Program-made: the position numbers and the translations under genes | Assembly (NCBI RefSeq): GCF_011386835.1 | Contig: NC_088791.1 | Location: 53,587,498 to 53,651,497, forward strand | DNA length: 64,000 nucleotides | Source: Chrysemys picta bellii | Lineage: Eukaryota; Chordata; Testudines; Emydidae | Direction of reading: 5' to 3' | In this document: positions 1 through 12,242 of the stretch, in pieces | How the letters are laid out: each line of letters opens with the position of its first letter | Numbering within the stretch: position 1 is the first letter of the stretch | Notes under the pieces: generated by a model | What the model saw: the letters and a program-made list of their open reading frames with translations, nothing else | The model's database searches: none | Told to the model about the DNA's origin: nothing

Positions 1-1730
1 ATACAGCCTTAAAAGCACTCCAAAAATATATTAGTCTAGAACCATGCAGGTAAGAGTCTGCCTAGTCCTATGAGAGGGTAGAAGATTAATGCTATGGCCA
101 TGGTAAGAAATATACCATCACTTCCTTGTGGTCCTTATTTAACCCCGCTGGGTCAGTGAAAGCACTTGCAAGACTCCCCTATGAATAATCAGAAGTCCAT
201 GATAGAATGTTATCCATAAGGTTAATGGCTGATCCTAGTTACCCTCTTTATGTAGCTCCTTTTGTAATATTGTTCTGGTTCGGTAGGAGTTTACTGTTCA
301 GCCTTCATTCCTATACTTTGTTATTTGCTAAGTTCCCATATTACCAAGTCATCACTAACACTTATTAACCATCAGTGATAAATCTCTAATAGGAGTCATA
401 AAGGAACAGCATTTAGTCCATCATATTATTATTCTGACTCACTACATAGACTTATAATAAAAGACTGAAAAAGTTACAAATCATTTAATATATTTCCACT
501 AGGGTATATTAACATACACTAAGCTAACTCAGCACATTTCTAACACTTTTTATTGGCTCTTTTGGCCCTTACGTTACCATTTGTAGATTAATCGATCTCC
601 GAGGAAATTTTAATCCTCCATAAATTCCTAAATTCTTGTGTTGCTCTTTGCTCTGTCTTTAGAATTCCATGTTCTACACAAGGAGAATGGTGTGACTGAT
701 ATTTGATACAGAGTGCTCTGCCAGAAATGTTTGCATATATAATCAGATTTAAATATACTTTTCTAATCTCTCATAAAGAAAAAGGTGAAAGCTAAACCTT
801 TCAGTTGGAATTACTGATCTATGAACTCGTTATGATTAAACTTAGCGTTGATGCTATCTCATAAAAAAATCTATTAATTCTCCTGGATTCATGTTTTGGG
901 GGATGAATGATACTGGTTTTTTACTCAAGCATTTCTGACAGCCTGGGATTATAATCAGACAGATCACAAGTTCTCACTGCAACATTAATTTTAGCTTTGT
1001 GGTTTGGGTCCTCTTTACACTGCACACTATCAATATTTCTGCTAACTAAAGAGATGAGTGGAAATAAAAAACAATGAAAAACTGCTGCACTTAAGGCAGA
1101 CAATGTTTTCTGCCAAATATGGTCTGGGTAAGGAAGAGAGTAAGTACTTTATCATGAGCAAAACCAGAAGATGAAGAACTGCATTTAGTAAATTTTGACA
1201 CATTCTATCAAATTTGACACATTCTGTGTAACATTTTGTAACTTTAAAAGCCCTTTTCTCAAAGAAACAGCCCACGTACTATAGCTGCACAATAAATGTT
1301 CATTATGCAGAAAAATATAGTGTAGGCTATTGCCAACTACTTAGAAAAATAATTATGGGGTCTGATTAAAAATTAACTGTACATAAACATATGGATTTAT
1401 GAAAGACTTTTATTTTTAACAGAAGTGAAGGGGAAAAAAAACAATAAGTCATCAATTCCCTTGTTTTCCTATTAACAGACAAAGCCAAATCTTGTTGTCA
1501 CTGAAGTCTGTGGTAGTTCTTTCACAGGGTTCAGTGGAAGCCAGATTCAGCCTGTGACCCAAGGCGCCTCGGGCAGCCCACACTGAAAATGCCCAGGGCA
1601 GGTCAGGCTGAAAATAGGAGAGCAGATTCTCCCCAAACTGATGGTTAGATTCACCAACCAGTCACACAACTGTGCTCCTCATCCCCCATATTGGTTATCA
1701 AGAAGCTCGGGGGGAAAAAGAAATCACACC
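1..1730. other. unique AT-rich non-coding DNA
   Basis: No coding potential, RNA gene or recognised repeat was seen. Stops are frequent in all frames and the only open frames are under 80 codons. Confidence 0.6.
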
Positions 1731-1734
1731 TCCT

Positions 1735-2440
1735 TTATTGCATTCCAGTCTCTGGCTCCCAATCTGCAAATAGGTCCAGTAAAGTGAGAAATTACTTAAA
1801 ACTCTATTCACTATACTAAATATTCTTCTGGTCCCAAATGACTATCCACGTTACCAGATCAATACTAGTTTGGAACTTACCCAAAATACTACACAGCCAG
1901 CTAATACTTTAGTATCTAAAACTAAAGATTTATAGAAAAGAAAAGAAAAGAAAAGAAAAGAAAAGAAAAGAAAAGAAAAGAAAAGAAAAGAAAAGAAAAT
2001 TTGTTAAATGGTCAAAGCAATCAGATACATACTTATGACTTCAGAGTCCATATATGAGGTTCTTAGCAGCACAGGTGAATTTGCTGGCTAAGCTTGAATG
2101 GGTCTTTCCATCTTTTGTTCAAAGCTTCAGTTTGTAGAGAAGTTGCTCCAGAGGTAGGAAGCAGGATTGAAGACAAAATGGAGATGATGCAGCTACCTTT
2201 TTATATCTCCTGTATGTGGCTTATACATCCTTTGTCCCAAGCACAAGTTCACAGCACATGGGCATGGAAAAATACTTGAGGTCCCCTGGCCATAGGCATG
2301 TCCCTTCATCTCCTGCTGACTCATAGGCATAGCCCCGGTCTTCTCTCAATGGGTTCATTGTACAGCTGATTGCCCTTGATGGGCCATCAAGAAGGCTAGA
2401 TGGTGACACCCCCAGACAGAGTGGCATCCTGCCAAAGTGA
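1735..2440. mobile_element. degenerate LTR-like dispersed repeat
   Basis: The stretch resembles a repeat family I associate with turtle LTR elements. It has a segment about rescuing the phrase 'gattgcccttgatgggccatc' type near 2369-2390 and a purine-rich tract in the middle. Part of it (about 1830-2030) aligns by eye with 25740-25910 in this same window: both read 'gtccc/gatcccaaa', later 'ctttagtatctaa', then a purine-rich run followed by a TTAAA-containing stretch and 'atacatac'. So at least two copies of one family are present. No termini or target duplication were resolved and no protein is encoded, so the class is inferred. Confidence 0.45.
1935..1999 (+). repeat. (GAAAA)13 microsatellite
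   Basis: Thirteen perfect GAAAA units run without interruption. It sits where the related copy near 25860 has only a short A/G-rich run, so it probably expanded from that tract. Confidence 0.97.
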
Positions 2441-2994
2441 TAGGTGGATACAATAACTTCTATCAGTTCTGTATTAAAAATGTCTTTTTATTTAACCTTA
2501 TAAGGGGGAAAGGTCTCTTTCCATTCATCTTGTCAATAGCCTACTACAACCTTAACTTTTTCTCACATATACTTAATTGGCCATATTGGGAGTTCTATAG
2601 TATTTTAAAGTCACATATCACCTGGCTAGCTGCACCAGTAAGAAAGGTGTAACTAGAGGTACTGGAGCCTATTTGCAATAGCAAAATTCCCCAGCAGCAG
2701 ATCAAGCTTTGGGTTAAAAATTCCCTAGTTAAAACTGTAGAAGGAGTCAGAAAGGTGAGTAAAGCATGATGCAACATGGAAACCAGGACACCATATATAC
2801 CAATTCCGGTATGCCACTTCCTGGTATTTTCAGTAGGCATCTCATGAACTGGGAAAGATCATAGGGGAGATGTATGAAAGTATATATTTGCTTTTGACAC
2901 TTCCCATAATGTTTGCTACAAATACAATTTTTACAAAAGTTCATGACATTTTGGCAAATAAAAATGTGTTTTAGTACCCAGTTTGGGTAGTGCC
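2441..2994. other. unique AT-rich non-coding DNA
   Basis: No recognised gene or repeat; open frames here are short and overlap on opposite strands. Confidence 0.45.
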
Positions 2995-3138
2995 CAGGAT
3001 TCCTGTGAGAAGTGAGGTTTTTACTCACGAAAGCTTATGCCCAAATAAATCTGTTAGTCTTTAAGGTGCCACCAGACTCTTTGTTGTTTTTGTAGATACA
3101 GACTAACACGGCTACCCCCTGATACAGGATTCCTGTGA
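2995..3138 (+). mobile_element. 5'-truncated Penelope-like element tail with 14-bp target duplication
   Basis: The core (3009-3124) is the reverse complement of the start of the two longer Penelope-like copies at 24395 and 27766. It reads through 'cgaaagcttatgccc', 'taaatctgttagtc', 'aaggtgccacc' and 'acacggctacccc'. The 14-base sequence CAGGATTCCTGTGA lies on both sides (2995-3008 and 3125-3138), which is a clear target-site duplication. Only the 3' ~116 bp were inserted, as expected for a 5'-truncated target-primed insertion. No coding sequence remains. Confidence 0.85.
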
Positions 3139-3161
3139 AATTCTCTTTAATAAAATCATAT

Positions 3162-4233
3162 TGTGACGGGTTGTCACCCCTGGGGTGCAGTCTGGGAGCC
3201 ACTGGAACCTCTGTGCCTTTAATTCAGCTGCATTGATTTCTCTCACACTGCTGGTGATTCAGCCGGCCTCTCCAGGCCCTGTTATCACCCAACATGACAA
3301 CAGGTGGTGCCACACACCCAACTGAGTTACCTAAGTGCTTCACCTAAGCCACTTATGGACACACAGGAGACACCAGCCAATTTACCAACTCCCCAGCCTT
3401 GCACCCCTACTGGAGTATAAACTCAGAATTATACCATCTTACACTGCACAGGGATCTGTACAATGCAGGCTCATTAATTAATTCGCTTCCACCTTGATCT
3501 GGGGAAGATGCGCAGCAGCCTTTGTTTACAGAGCCTAATATACTAGATTGCTGATTCATATCCTGTCTGTCTCGCATCCTGACTGATGATACAAGAAGTC
3601 CACCTTTAGCCTGGGATCAGCATTTTCCCCAGTTCAGTCTTTGTTCCTCAGGTGTTTCCAGGAGTTCTCTTGTGTGGGGAGTGAGGCCAAGAGATGATAT
3701 CACTCCCCACATTATATAATGTTTCCATATGGCGGGAACCCTTTGTTCCAAGCTAAGTTCCCAGCCCAGTTTGTGAAAAAATACAGGTACCAAAATGGAG
3801 TTTAGTGTCATGTGGTCTGGTCACATGCCCTTGCATGCCTTGCTGAGGCATAGCAGCCATTATCTATAGGCCGTCTGGAGTGTTCTCAGAAAGGCTCACC
3901 AGGTGGGGGATAAGCTTCTCCTAAGACCTATTGTTTCCCTTAATGGACCATTACTTTGAATAGGCCCTTCACAACCAGCTGTCTGGACTGGAAGCATCTT
4001 GCCTAGTAGGTGTCACCCAGGTGTCACCACATTTGAAACACAGATACATAGTCAATATTCATAACTTCATATACAAAAATGATACATGCATACAAATAGG
4101 ATAATCATATTCAGCAAATCTTAACTTTTGCATAAACACCTTACATGATATATCTTGTTCAAGATGCATCATAACTATGTCATAATCATATCACAATGAT
4201 ACCACTATGCTGAATATGGGGTGCAGAGTCACA
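3162..4233. mobile_element. solo LTR-like element (~1.07 kb)
   Basis: The ends are a 6-bp inverted pair, TGTGAC at 3162 and GTCACA at 4228-4233. The body contains segments I recognise from turtle LTR repeats, such as 'gtttccaggagttctc' near 3652 and 'gcgggaaccctttgttcc' near 3732. No gag, pol or env homology is seen between or beside the ends, so this would be a solo LTR of an LTR retrotransposon or old endogenous retrovirus. No clean target duplication was found, and orientation was not decided. Confidence 0.6.
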
Positions 4234-4444
4234 CGTATATTCATTGGAGCCATATTGCAGCCAAAATAGATTTTCATGCTGATGAAAATGCCAATGGGAC
4301 ATTTTCCAAGAGGAAACTCCTGTGAAGGAATGTCTTCCATCATAGTGCAAAATTCAAAATTGGAGGCAGACATACTAAGGGCCAATTCTGCTGTGTGCCA
4401 ACACCAGTAAAATCAGAGGGTTCTCAGCACTTTCTAGAAGGGAG

Positions 4445-4580
4445 AGTAAGATTGTAAATGTTAAGGCAAGAAGGAACCCTTGTTATCATCTAGTCTGACC
4501 TCCAGCATAACACAGATCATCACAATTCTTCCAGTAATTCCTGGATAACAATGACTTGTGGTTGAACTAGAATAAAATGC
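4445..4580 (-). mobile_element. old CR1 LINE 3' fragment
   Basis: The text around 4470-4510 ('aaggaacccttgttatcatctagtctgacctcc', spread over that span) is the typical antisense of a CR1 3' region. It matches in type the start of the copy at 53207. The fragment is non-coding and diverged. Confidence 0.6.
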
Positions 4581-5920
4581 CTTCCCTTTCATTCTATTGG
4601 TGTGTAATGTTCAAAGGTACCTCTGTTTTTACAACTGTCTCCACGGCAATTCAGTCAGTCACTAGCCCCTTTTGGGACCTGATCCAAAGCACACCAGAGT
4701 GGACCTCAGTGGCTTTGGCTCAGACCCTGTATTGCACTTGTGCTGTATTCTATTGGAACTAGTAGTGTAATAATTTTGTAACATTTCTCTAAACATGGAG
4801 AAGAGTAAAAAGTCCTCTCTAACTACAGAGATCTAAAATTTCTGCTCCAGATAATTTTTGTTCAAAAACATGGATAGCCCCATGGAATGCACTTGTGTTC
4901 ATAAAATTGTTCACAATACAGTACAATACAGCACAGTACTGACAATAGACTCATAACATAAAATATGCATAAAGTCAGTTGATTTGTTGCAAGTTACAAT
5001 ATAATAACTAATATTTTACCAGCTCTAGTATATTTGTGCTCATGACAGCCAGGAGCCTTGGAAGCAGTATTTGGTATTCTGGAAGAAATAAATAAATCTG
5101 TAAAAGACACTCACATAAATCACAACTGTAATATTTCCAACTCCTGTATTTAGGTAATCTACACATATAACCTCTCTAAAATGGACTGTTTTTAATTCCT
5201 TCAACATATTGACTATAGCTTCTATATGAGATTGATGACACCTTAGTCAATGCTTAGCCTATACTCCAAAGATTAAAATGTGATGACCTAGCACTCTGAG
5301 TAAAAATGTTTCTCTCCTTGGTGTTATCAAAAACTTGACTTGCCTTAAAAATTGTTAAAATTAACTACAGTATTTCTTTCATATGCACATATCTTCATAA
5401 TTTACTGTCTATCTGCCAACTCAAGAGATTAATTTCATAATAGTTGATCTTGCCTAGATGGTAAAAATAATCTCATCCAGTTTTATTAAATAAAACAAGA
5501 TTACATTAGACATTCAGTTAAAATGAACTAAAAATGTGGTATATTGGGATGATAATAATGTGTGATATCTGTATGTATTGATGGAAAGAAAATCACTGTT
5601 CCATTTCAAAAGTGCAGAGGAATGAATTTTCTTAAATCTCAAAACCATATTTTTCATGACTACAGTACTTGGTTGAAGCCAATAGTGTTATAGTTATTAT
5701 GAATTTTATGCTCAATATTTCTAAGAATTTAAATCAACTAATATAATACAATACAGCTAATTACAGTGCCACTTTGCAAACTCTGCTCATTATTCAGGAT
5801 CTAAATTTAGCTACAGCACATCCAGTAGTTTATTTTTCTAAGGACTTTTTAAAAAATAGGTTGAAAAAAGGATCACAGTAAACAATAATGTAAATTTGCA
5901 TGTATGGTGATCAGAGGTAA
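4581..5920. other. unique AT-rich non-coding DNA
   Basis: Long AT-rich tract with no recognised gene or repeat. Confidence 0.55.
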
Positions 5921-6065
5921 AATTTTCAAAAGTGGTTTAGGCACTTAGGAGCCTGAGTCTCATTAACTTTCAATGAGACAAACTCCAAAGTGCCAAAGTC
6001 ATTTTTGAAAATGGAATTTAAACATCTAAGTCACTTTGGGCCAGATTTTCAAAGGTATTTAGATG
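5921..6065. repeat. foldback (palindromic) dispersed repeat
   Basis: The left part reads TTTTCAAAAGTG...GGCACTT..GGAG...GTCTCATT and the right part, from about 5970, reads back AATGAGAC..ACTCC.AAGTGCC...TTTTTGAAAA. Together they form an imperfect hairpin of about 40-bp arms (5923-6012). A second 'cagattttcaaaggtattta' unit follows at about 6042. Units of this kind are common in reptile and bird genomes; the class is not established here. Confidence 0.6.
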
Positions 6066-6829
6066 CCATTACAGTTAACTGGTATAAGGTTAAGGGAGAA
6101 CATAAGAAATAAAGACATATGAGATGGTAGAATGTATCATACTTTTTTTTTTTCAGGGTGAATGGCTTATCCTGACATATCCTGGTTAAAAGGAGAAATG
6201 GGGAAGTGTTGGAAAAAAAACTACATGAAGTGAGAAAGTTCAAGGTTGGAATCTCATAGTCTTCTTACCTGTCTGAATCTGTTTCTTCAACATGAACCTA
6301 TTGTATGTCCATAATTACAAAATTAAATGTCTTTTTCTATATTTCTTGGGAGGTACAGGATTTAGACTGTTCCAAAATGAGCTGAATTTAATAAAAACAG
6401 AACAAAAAATTCTGTATCTGGGGAACCAGGGCTCTTGACCAGTCCTTTGGATAATTAGCTAAACCCCTCTTCCTCATAAGGTGCGCTGGGAAATATTTTC
6501 TCCATTTTATAAGGACAATGAAAAATGCATTGTTTTAACTGCCACTGTAAAAAGTGAAACATTTCAGGCCAATTCCTGCTCCCATTCAAGCCAGTGGCAA
6601 AATTCCTAAAACTAAATGTCAGCAGGGTTGGGCACCTGGGGCCTGATTCCATGTGCTGCTAAGTACCTCTGTGTGACACCCTAGGTAGACTAGTTAGGAC
6701 GACATTAAACTAATTACAGAACAGGAAGAGTGTTAAGGGGTCAACACAGTATAGATACTCAAATGTGTAACTCTGACTCAAAGCAGCATGAACATAATGA
6801 ATTAGTGTTAAGAGAGGGAAAGAGAATAA
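6066..6829. other. unique AT-rich non-coding DNA
   Basis: No gene or confident repeat seen. The open frames are short and lack any family motif. Confidence 0.5.
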
Positions 6830-7985
6830 ATTCTTTAATTTCAAATATACCAATGTTAGGAGCCTGGGTAATAAATAGGATGAATTGGCAATGCTCACAT
6901 ATGAGAAAACAATGGACATAGTGGTACTGCTGAAACCTGATGGGGGAAGTCACATCACTGAAGTCTTAACATCACTGGCTATGAACTAATTAGGGAGGAT
7001 GAAGTGGGTAAATAAGGAAGGGTTGGCATTCAACAATCAAAGATTCAATTCTTGTTTCCAAGTTATTGGCAATTTATAGCATGGGATTGTGAATGCTTAC
7101 AGAATACTGATCATACTGCTACAGCACAAGATGGGGTTCTCGGAGCAATCTGTAACTGGCCACCAAATCATACTATAATGTGAAGAAAGAAAAACTGCAT
7201 TATCATGAGGGATTTCAAACCAAGTGCAGGGTGGCATATGCTGGAGGTTTCATGCTTACAATAGTAAAATGTCCTTGGAATTTCTACAAATTATAGATAA
7301 TCATTTTCTAACACTAAAGTATCTCATTCAATATGGATTAATTGAATATTAGATCTCATTCTGATAGAAAATTATTAATTGATCGCTGAATTAAAAGTTA
7401 GTTCAAATGATCACGACGCCCTCAGAATACAGTACACACAGACACACACACACACATGATTGGTGCTTTATAAGGGTTGATTTCCAAAGCTAAAAAATAT
7501 TATAAGCAAAGCTGATTGAGATCAAAAATGTAAACAGAGATGGGTGAACAAAAATCAAGAGTTGTTAGAAATGCTTAACTCTATGCCTAAAAAGCAACAA
7601 TTACTCAGGGTTTTTTTAAACGCTATTTCAGTTTAATAAAAACAATAACATTCTGGTTAAGAGGGTATGTGAAAGCACCAATAAAATCAATATAAAACAA
7701 ATAGGAAAAAAGAGGAAGTTGATGGTATTGAAAAGAGATTGGAAATTAAGAGATGTAGGCAACTGATAAGGGAAGTTAAAGATATCAGTGAAAACTCTAT
7801 CACCAATAGGGTTATGGACAACAGGGAGGAGTTCATGTCATGTAAAAGTGTCAAATACTTTCTATTCCAAAAGCAACTGAGGAGGATATTAAACAGCATC
7901 TACTAATGCCAAAACACTCATAAATCAGCAGATCTGGGTAACCTATTCTACCTGACCCTGCAGAAGCCTCTGTATTAGACTATTG
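6830..7985 (+). mobile_element. decayed L3/CR1-type LINE remnant
   Basis: Conceptual translation around 6857-6950 gives SLGNK-DELAMLTYEK followed by MDIV, which is the start of a CR1/L3 APE-type endonuclease. The next 1.1 kb keeps the order of the endonuclease and the endonuclease-RT linker: a 'gatttcaaacc' block at 7211 stands where the GDFN motif is expected, and 7690-7860 is a lysine-rich linker. Many stops and indels are present. It is inactive and much older than the CR1 at 43.9 kb. Confidence 0.65.
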
Positions 7986-8504
7986 CATGTTTTGGGCATT
8001 GTGACTAGGGAATTGAACCAGGGGAGTAGACACTGTTTGTGACTTGCCCTTTTGAGAGACTACCAAATTTCTGAGCAGTTATCTGCAAGGAATTAAAGTT
8101 GCTCTGAGCAGTATTATCTCCTACTTCATGCCCTCTATCCCCTACAAGGCAAGAGGAGAAGATGCAGACACAAAAGGATGGATTCAGCGAGCAACATGCC
8201 TAAATCAGTGTTGGAAAACCCAGGAAGGGACCATCTTTTGAGACTGCAACTCTAGGATTCTCAGGATTCTTGCTCTTTTTCTCACACTATCTAGTCTCTG
8301 TAGTTTCTCCAACCCACAGCCACCCCTCACCTTTAGAGTACAAATTATTCCTCCTTGTGACAAGAATACAGGAAGCTCAGTCATGTGAGCTTCATTGCAC
8401 TTCTCACAGAATTTTTCCATGAGAAAAGAGATTCAGGCTTTCTGTTATTTAGGTTTTAATCCTTGTGTAGCATGATGGGTCTACTTGAAAAAGTACTTTC
8501 TATG
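7986..8504. other. unique non-coding DNA
   Basis: No gene or recognised repeat seen. Confidence 0.45.
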
Positions 8505-8795
8505 TCATAAGAACATAAGAACGGCCATACTGGGTCAGACCAAAGGTCCATGTAGCCCAGTATCCTGTCTTCCGACAGTGGCCAATGCCAGGGGCTTCAG
8601 AGGGAATGAACAAAACAAGTAATCATCAACTGATTCATCCCCTGTCACCCATTCCCAGCTTCTGGCAAACTGATGCTAGGGACATCATCCCTGCCCATCC
8701 TAGATAATAGCCATTGATGGATCTATCCTCCATGAATTTATCTAGTTCTTTTTTGAACCCCGTTATAGTGTTGGCCTTCACAACATCCTTTGGCA
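8505..8795 (-). mobile_element. CR1 LINE 3' fragment
   Basis: This is the reverse complement of a CR1 3' UTR. It starts at 8505 with the 8-bp terminal unit (ATAAGAAC)n and continues 'ggccatactgggtcagacc' and 'gacagtggccaatgccagg', the same words that end the full-length CR1 at 48448. It is 5'-truncated near 8795 and carries no complete ORF. Confidence 0.92.
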
Positions 8796-10204
8796 ATCAG
8801 ACCTATCTGCTTTGCACATGTACAAACATAGCACTTGTTCTGGATTTTGTACTAAAGAATCTGATCTAGGAAAGAAAAGAAAAGCAATTGTTAGTTACAA
8901 TTTACAAGTATTGCAGAGATTTACACTTCTCAGTACACATTTATGAGGACAGCAGAGCAGGTTGACAAAGATTAGCATGAAGGTGATTTTGGGGGTCAAA
9001 GTAGGCTTATTAATATTTGATTCCAAACAAAAGAAAGATATGATCAACCGAGAAAATAATATATTAGCAGTTTACTATGTTAATCTTTAGCAGAATGTTA
9101 GCACAGTCAGTTGTTTATAGCTTAAAAGGTATGACATTTGGGAAAATATCTGCTCACATTATCATAAAACCTGTCTTTCTAATTTAAAAAGCATATTATT
9201 TTAATAGGCAACTAGATAATTATCAACCCTGCTGTGATCAGAGATTACAGAATATACAGTCTATGAATTGTTACACTTCACTGATTATATTTTTATTGCA
9301 TTTAATGTTAGTTAAATGGTTGTAAAGAAAAGCTTGAAAAATTGCTACTGCTTCTTGGCCTAAACCTTTAATGAAGGGTTACAACTACAGTCTGTCCAGT
9401 TATTGGCCCAGAGATTGCATGGAGATTTTTGCATTATTATTATATAGTACTTTCCTTGTGTATTTTTTAATGTAATTGATCAAGCTCTTATGCCACAGCT
9501 CTGAAGAGCACAAAACATAAATAATGTATAAAACCTAAAATAAATATTTTTTCTTATGATTGGGTATGCCAGGCATCTGATACCCCATGCCAAAGACCCT
9601 GCTGCCTTGGTGCACCGGCTGTGGGAAGCAGCTCTTTAAGAAAAGAATGGCAGAAAGTTTGGTCCTCCAGGGGCTGCCTAGAAAGGCCTCCCAGGGTCAG
9701 CTGCTCATGGAACCAGCAAGACTTAGTCCTCCAGTGGCTAGAAGAGTTGGGAGCTTCCAGAGGCCAGTCAGGGCTCAGAAGGCCAGATAAAAATGGCTGA
9801 TGGGTGCTCTGGCTGAAGCCAGGAAAAGGAAGGAAGGAGTCTCCCTCTTTCTTAGTCTAAGCAGCAAGGCTTGGTCACAGCCTGATTCTGACTGCACTGT
9901 TTGTTTAGGCCAGTGAGAGATTTGATTTATTTTGTGGATTGCAAGATCCAGGCCAGCCATAGTGAGTTAGATATTAATGAAACCACTAATAATTAATAAA
10001 GCTCACCTTGTGAGACACCCATGGACTCAAATGGGCCATGACATTTCCCAAAATAAATTTTAAAAATGTATACTTTCTAACCCGAATCCACTGATATTTA
10101 TATATATTTTGCAACAGAGATGCTGTAAAAGAGCTAATATTTGTGTTGTTGAATAATTTGAACATCATCTTGAAACATGACAAGATCTTTTGAAAGTCCT
10201 TGTT
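8796..10204. other. unique mostly AT-rich DNA
   Basis: No supported gene. A more GC-rich patch at 9580-9960 gives two short overlapping open frames on opposite strands with no recognisable domain. Confidence 0.45.
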
Positions 10205-11515
10205 CAAAGATTGTAAGATTAAAGGCCTGATGCTAAAGCTCGCAAGGATCATCCCCTGCCACAAAACACTATGCCTGCTATGGACAATGCTGAGCAGTAG
10301 GTGGCTACGTGTCCACTTGGGCAATGAAGTCAGTTCGCTCCAGTTCCTCGACAATGGACTGCGACAAGGCTCAGTACCTGGCTCAACGCTTTTCCATGTT
10401 TAGACAAGTGACATGCCTCCAACAAAGTAGTGCAAATTTGCATTTGCAGATGACCCTGTCCTAGCAATGCAAGCAGTCACTTTCAGCGACATCAAATCTA
10501 TCTTGAACAGGGACCTAAACACCATGAAGGAATATTTCCAGAAATGGAGGCTTAAGCCATATCCTCACAAAACAACAATCACTGTATTCCATCATGATAA
10601 TAGGAACATTAAGCACACCCTGAAAGTGACCTTCTGTGGCAACACTGTGCAACACGACCCTACTCCGACCTATCCTGGAGTGAAGCTGGATCACGTGCTA
10701 ACCTTCCACAACCATCTGAAGAAGGTAGCTGCCCAGACAAAGACAAGGGTCAGCCTGGTCCAGAAACTGGCAAGCACAAGCTGGGGAGCATCAGCATCAG
10801 TGTTACGGACATCAACAATGGCCCTTTGTGTACTCTGTAACTGAGTACTGTGCACCAGTATGAACCAGAAGTAGCCATATTCAACTTGTTGATGTCCAAC
10901 TAAACACTGCAATGCAGTGCATTACTGGAACCCTCAAGTCAACCCCAACATGTTGGCTGCCAGTGCCGTGGCACATTGCTCCCCCATCCATTTACCAGGA
11001 TGCCACAATCCTTTGGGAATTCCAGAGGATCATGGAAATTAACTTCTTCCATTCCACCAGGTCCTTAACAATGTCCCTCACCACCACTTGAAGTCATGTA
11101 CGCCTTTTTGGACCCTTGCATTTAAACTTCAACAATGCAACTTCAACCCTGATGAAGCTGGGAAAGGTGAATGGAGTTCACAAGAAGTCACAACTAAACA
11201 CCTCGTGAAAGACCCGATGCAGAAGATCCCTGGCTTCAATCTCCCACAAAGCTCATGGGCAACCCTAAAACCATATCTGCAGATGCAGATACTTGTTGCA
11301 CAAATGGAAAATTAAAGGCTCTCAGTGTGCTACTGTGGTCACCCAGAACAGACCATGGAACATATCATAACTCAATCCCAGATTCACAAATACGAAGGAG
11401 GCATCACAGTAATACACGCTGCTATTCCAGATGCAATTATCTGGTTTAACCACATAAATGTAAAATTATAATCATTGCCCTACATTTACATCAGCTATAC
11501 AAAGAAAAAGAAGCA
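10205..11515 (+). mobile_element. non-LTR retrotransposon relic (reverse transcriptase C-terminal half)
   Basis: Translation at 10357-10402 gives LRQGSVPGSTLFHV, matching the RT block that precedes the catalytic site. It is followed at 10443 by FADDPVLA, where the two Asp are the RT motif C pair. A 125-codon open frame at 10467-10844 then covers the thumb region (YPGVKLDHVLTFHNHLKK, LASTSWGASASVLRTSTMAL). Later frames keep recognisable C-terminal blocks ending near 11449, and the tail is A-rich around 11495-11515. Several stops and frameshifts break it. The word pattern differs from CR1; I cannot fix the clade (a Daphne/RTE-like group is a guess). Confidence 0.7.
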
Positions 11516-12242
11516 AAAGGATTCTTGTATTTTAAAACCAGTACCCTTTAACAGATAAGAAATTTGCATTCTGCTATATGTTATATGAAAAACAAATGAC
11601 ACCTAGAGGCTGACTAAATTAATTATTAGTTTGTATTCTATGGGGGACATTGATTAAGGGTTCTATATCAGATTTGACAAAAATAGTACTAAAGTAAATC
11701 AATTAGGCTTGATCCCACAAACGTATGCCCACACGATTAACTTTAGCCTCATCAGTCGAATTCCTGAAGTCTGTTAAAGTTAGCAGAGATCTTGGGAAGA
11801 TAAGATTACATTAAGGGATGTTTTTCAAACATAGAGATCTAAGTTGTGCTAACAAAATGTGTAATTGGAGGCAAAACCAGGTAACTGAACATGCAAAAAT
11901 TGCATTTGTATGTGCAAAAACACTACCTGTATGAGTAAGTCCCTATTTGTGTTTGTAATTGTTCATTTCCTCACATTTATTTTATAGATGCAACTTTGGT
12001 GCCTATATGTCCCTACACATGAAGGGTAACGGAATAGTTTGCTGAATTATGTTGTATTTTTTCAAAAAAATTATAAGGACATGAGGCTTAGAACCTAGGC
12101 CTGTAAAGCCTGAAGTTGCTGCTATTCTCACAGTACCACCAGAAGGCCACGTATAGATACAGCAAGGGCGCACTTCCCATGAAAATCAAAGTGACAATCC
12201 CCTGTGGCCCTCTGATTGACCAAGTGCACCTACTTAAGTCCA
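11516..12242. other. unique AT-rich DNA
   Basis: No gene found. The part near 11890-11935 is rich in GCAAA/TTTGC words of the kind also seen at 15080-15140. Confidence 0.4.

Noticed and set aside
9986..10403. 122-codon minus-strand open frame near the LINE relic
   Set aside because: Its 3' half is antisense to the RT relic, and the rest is AT-rich without motifs.
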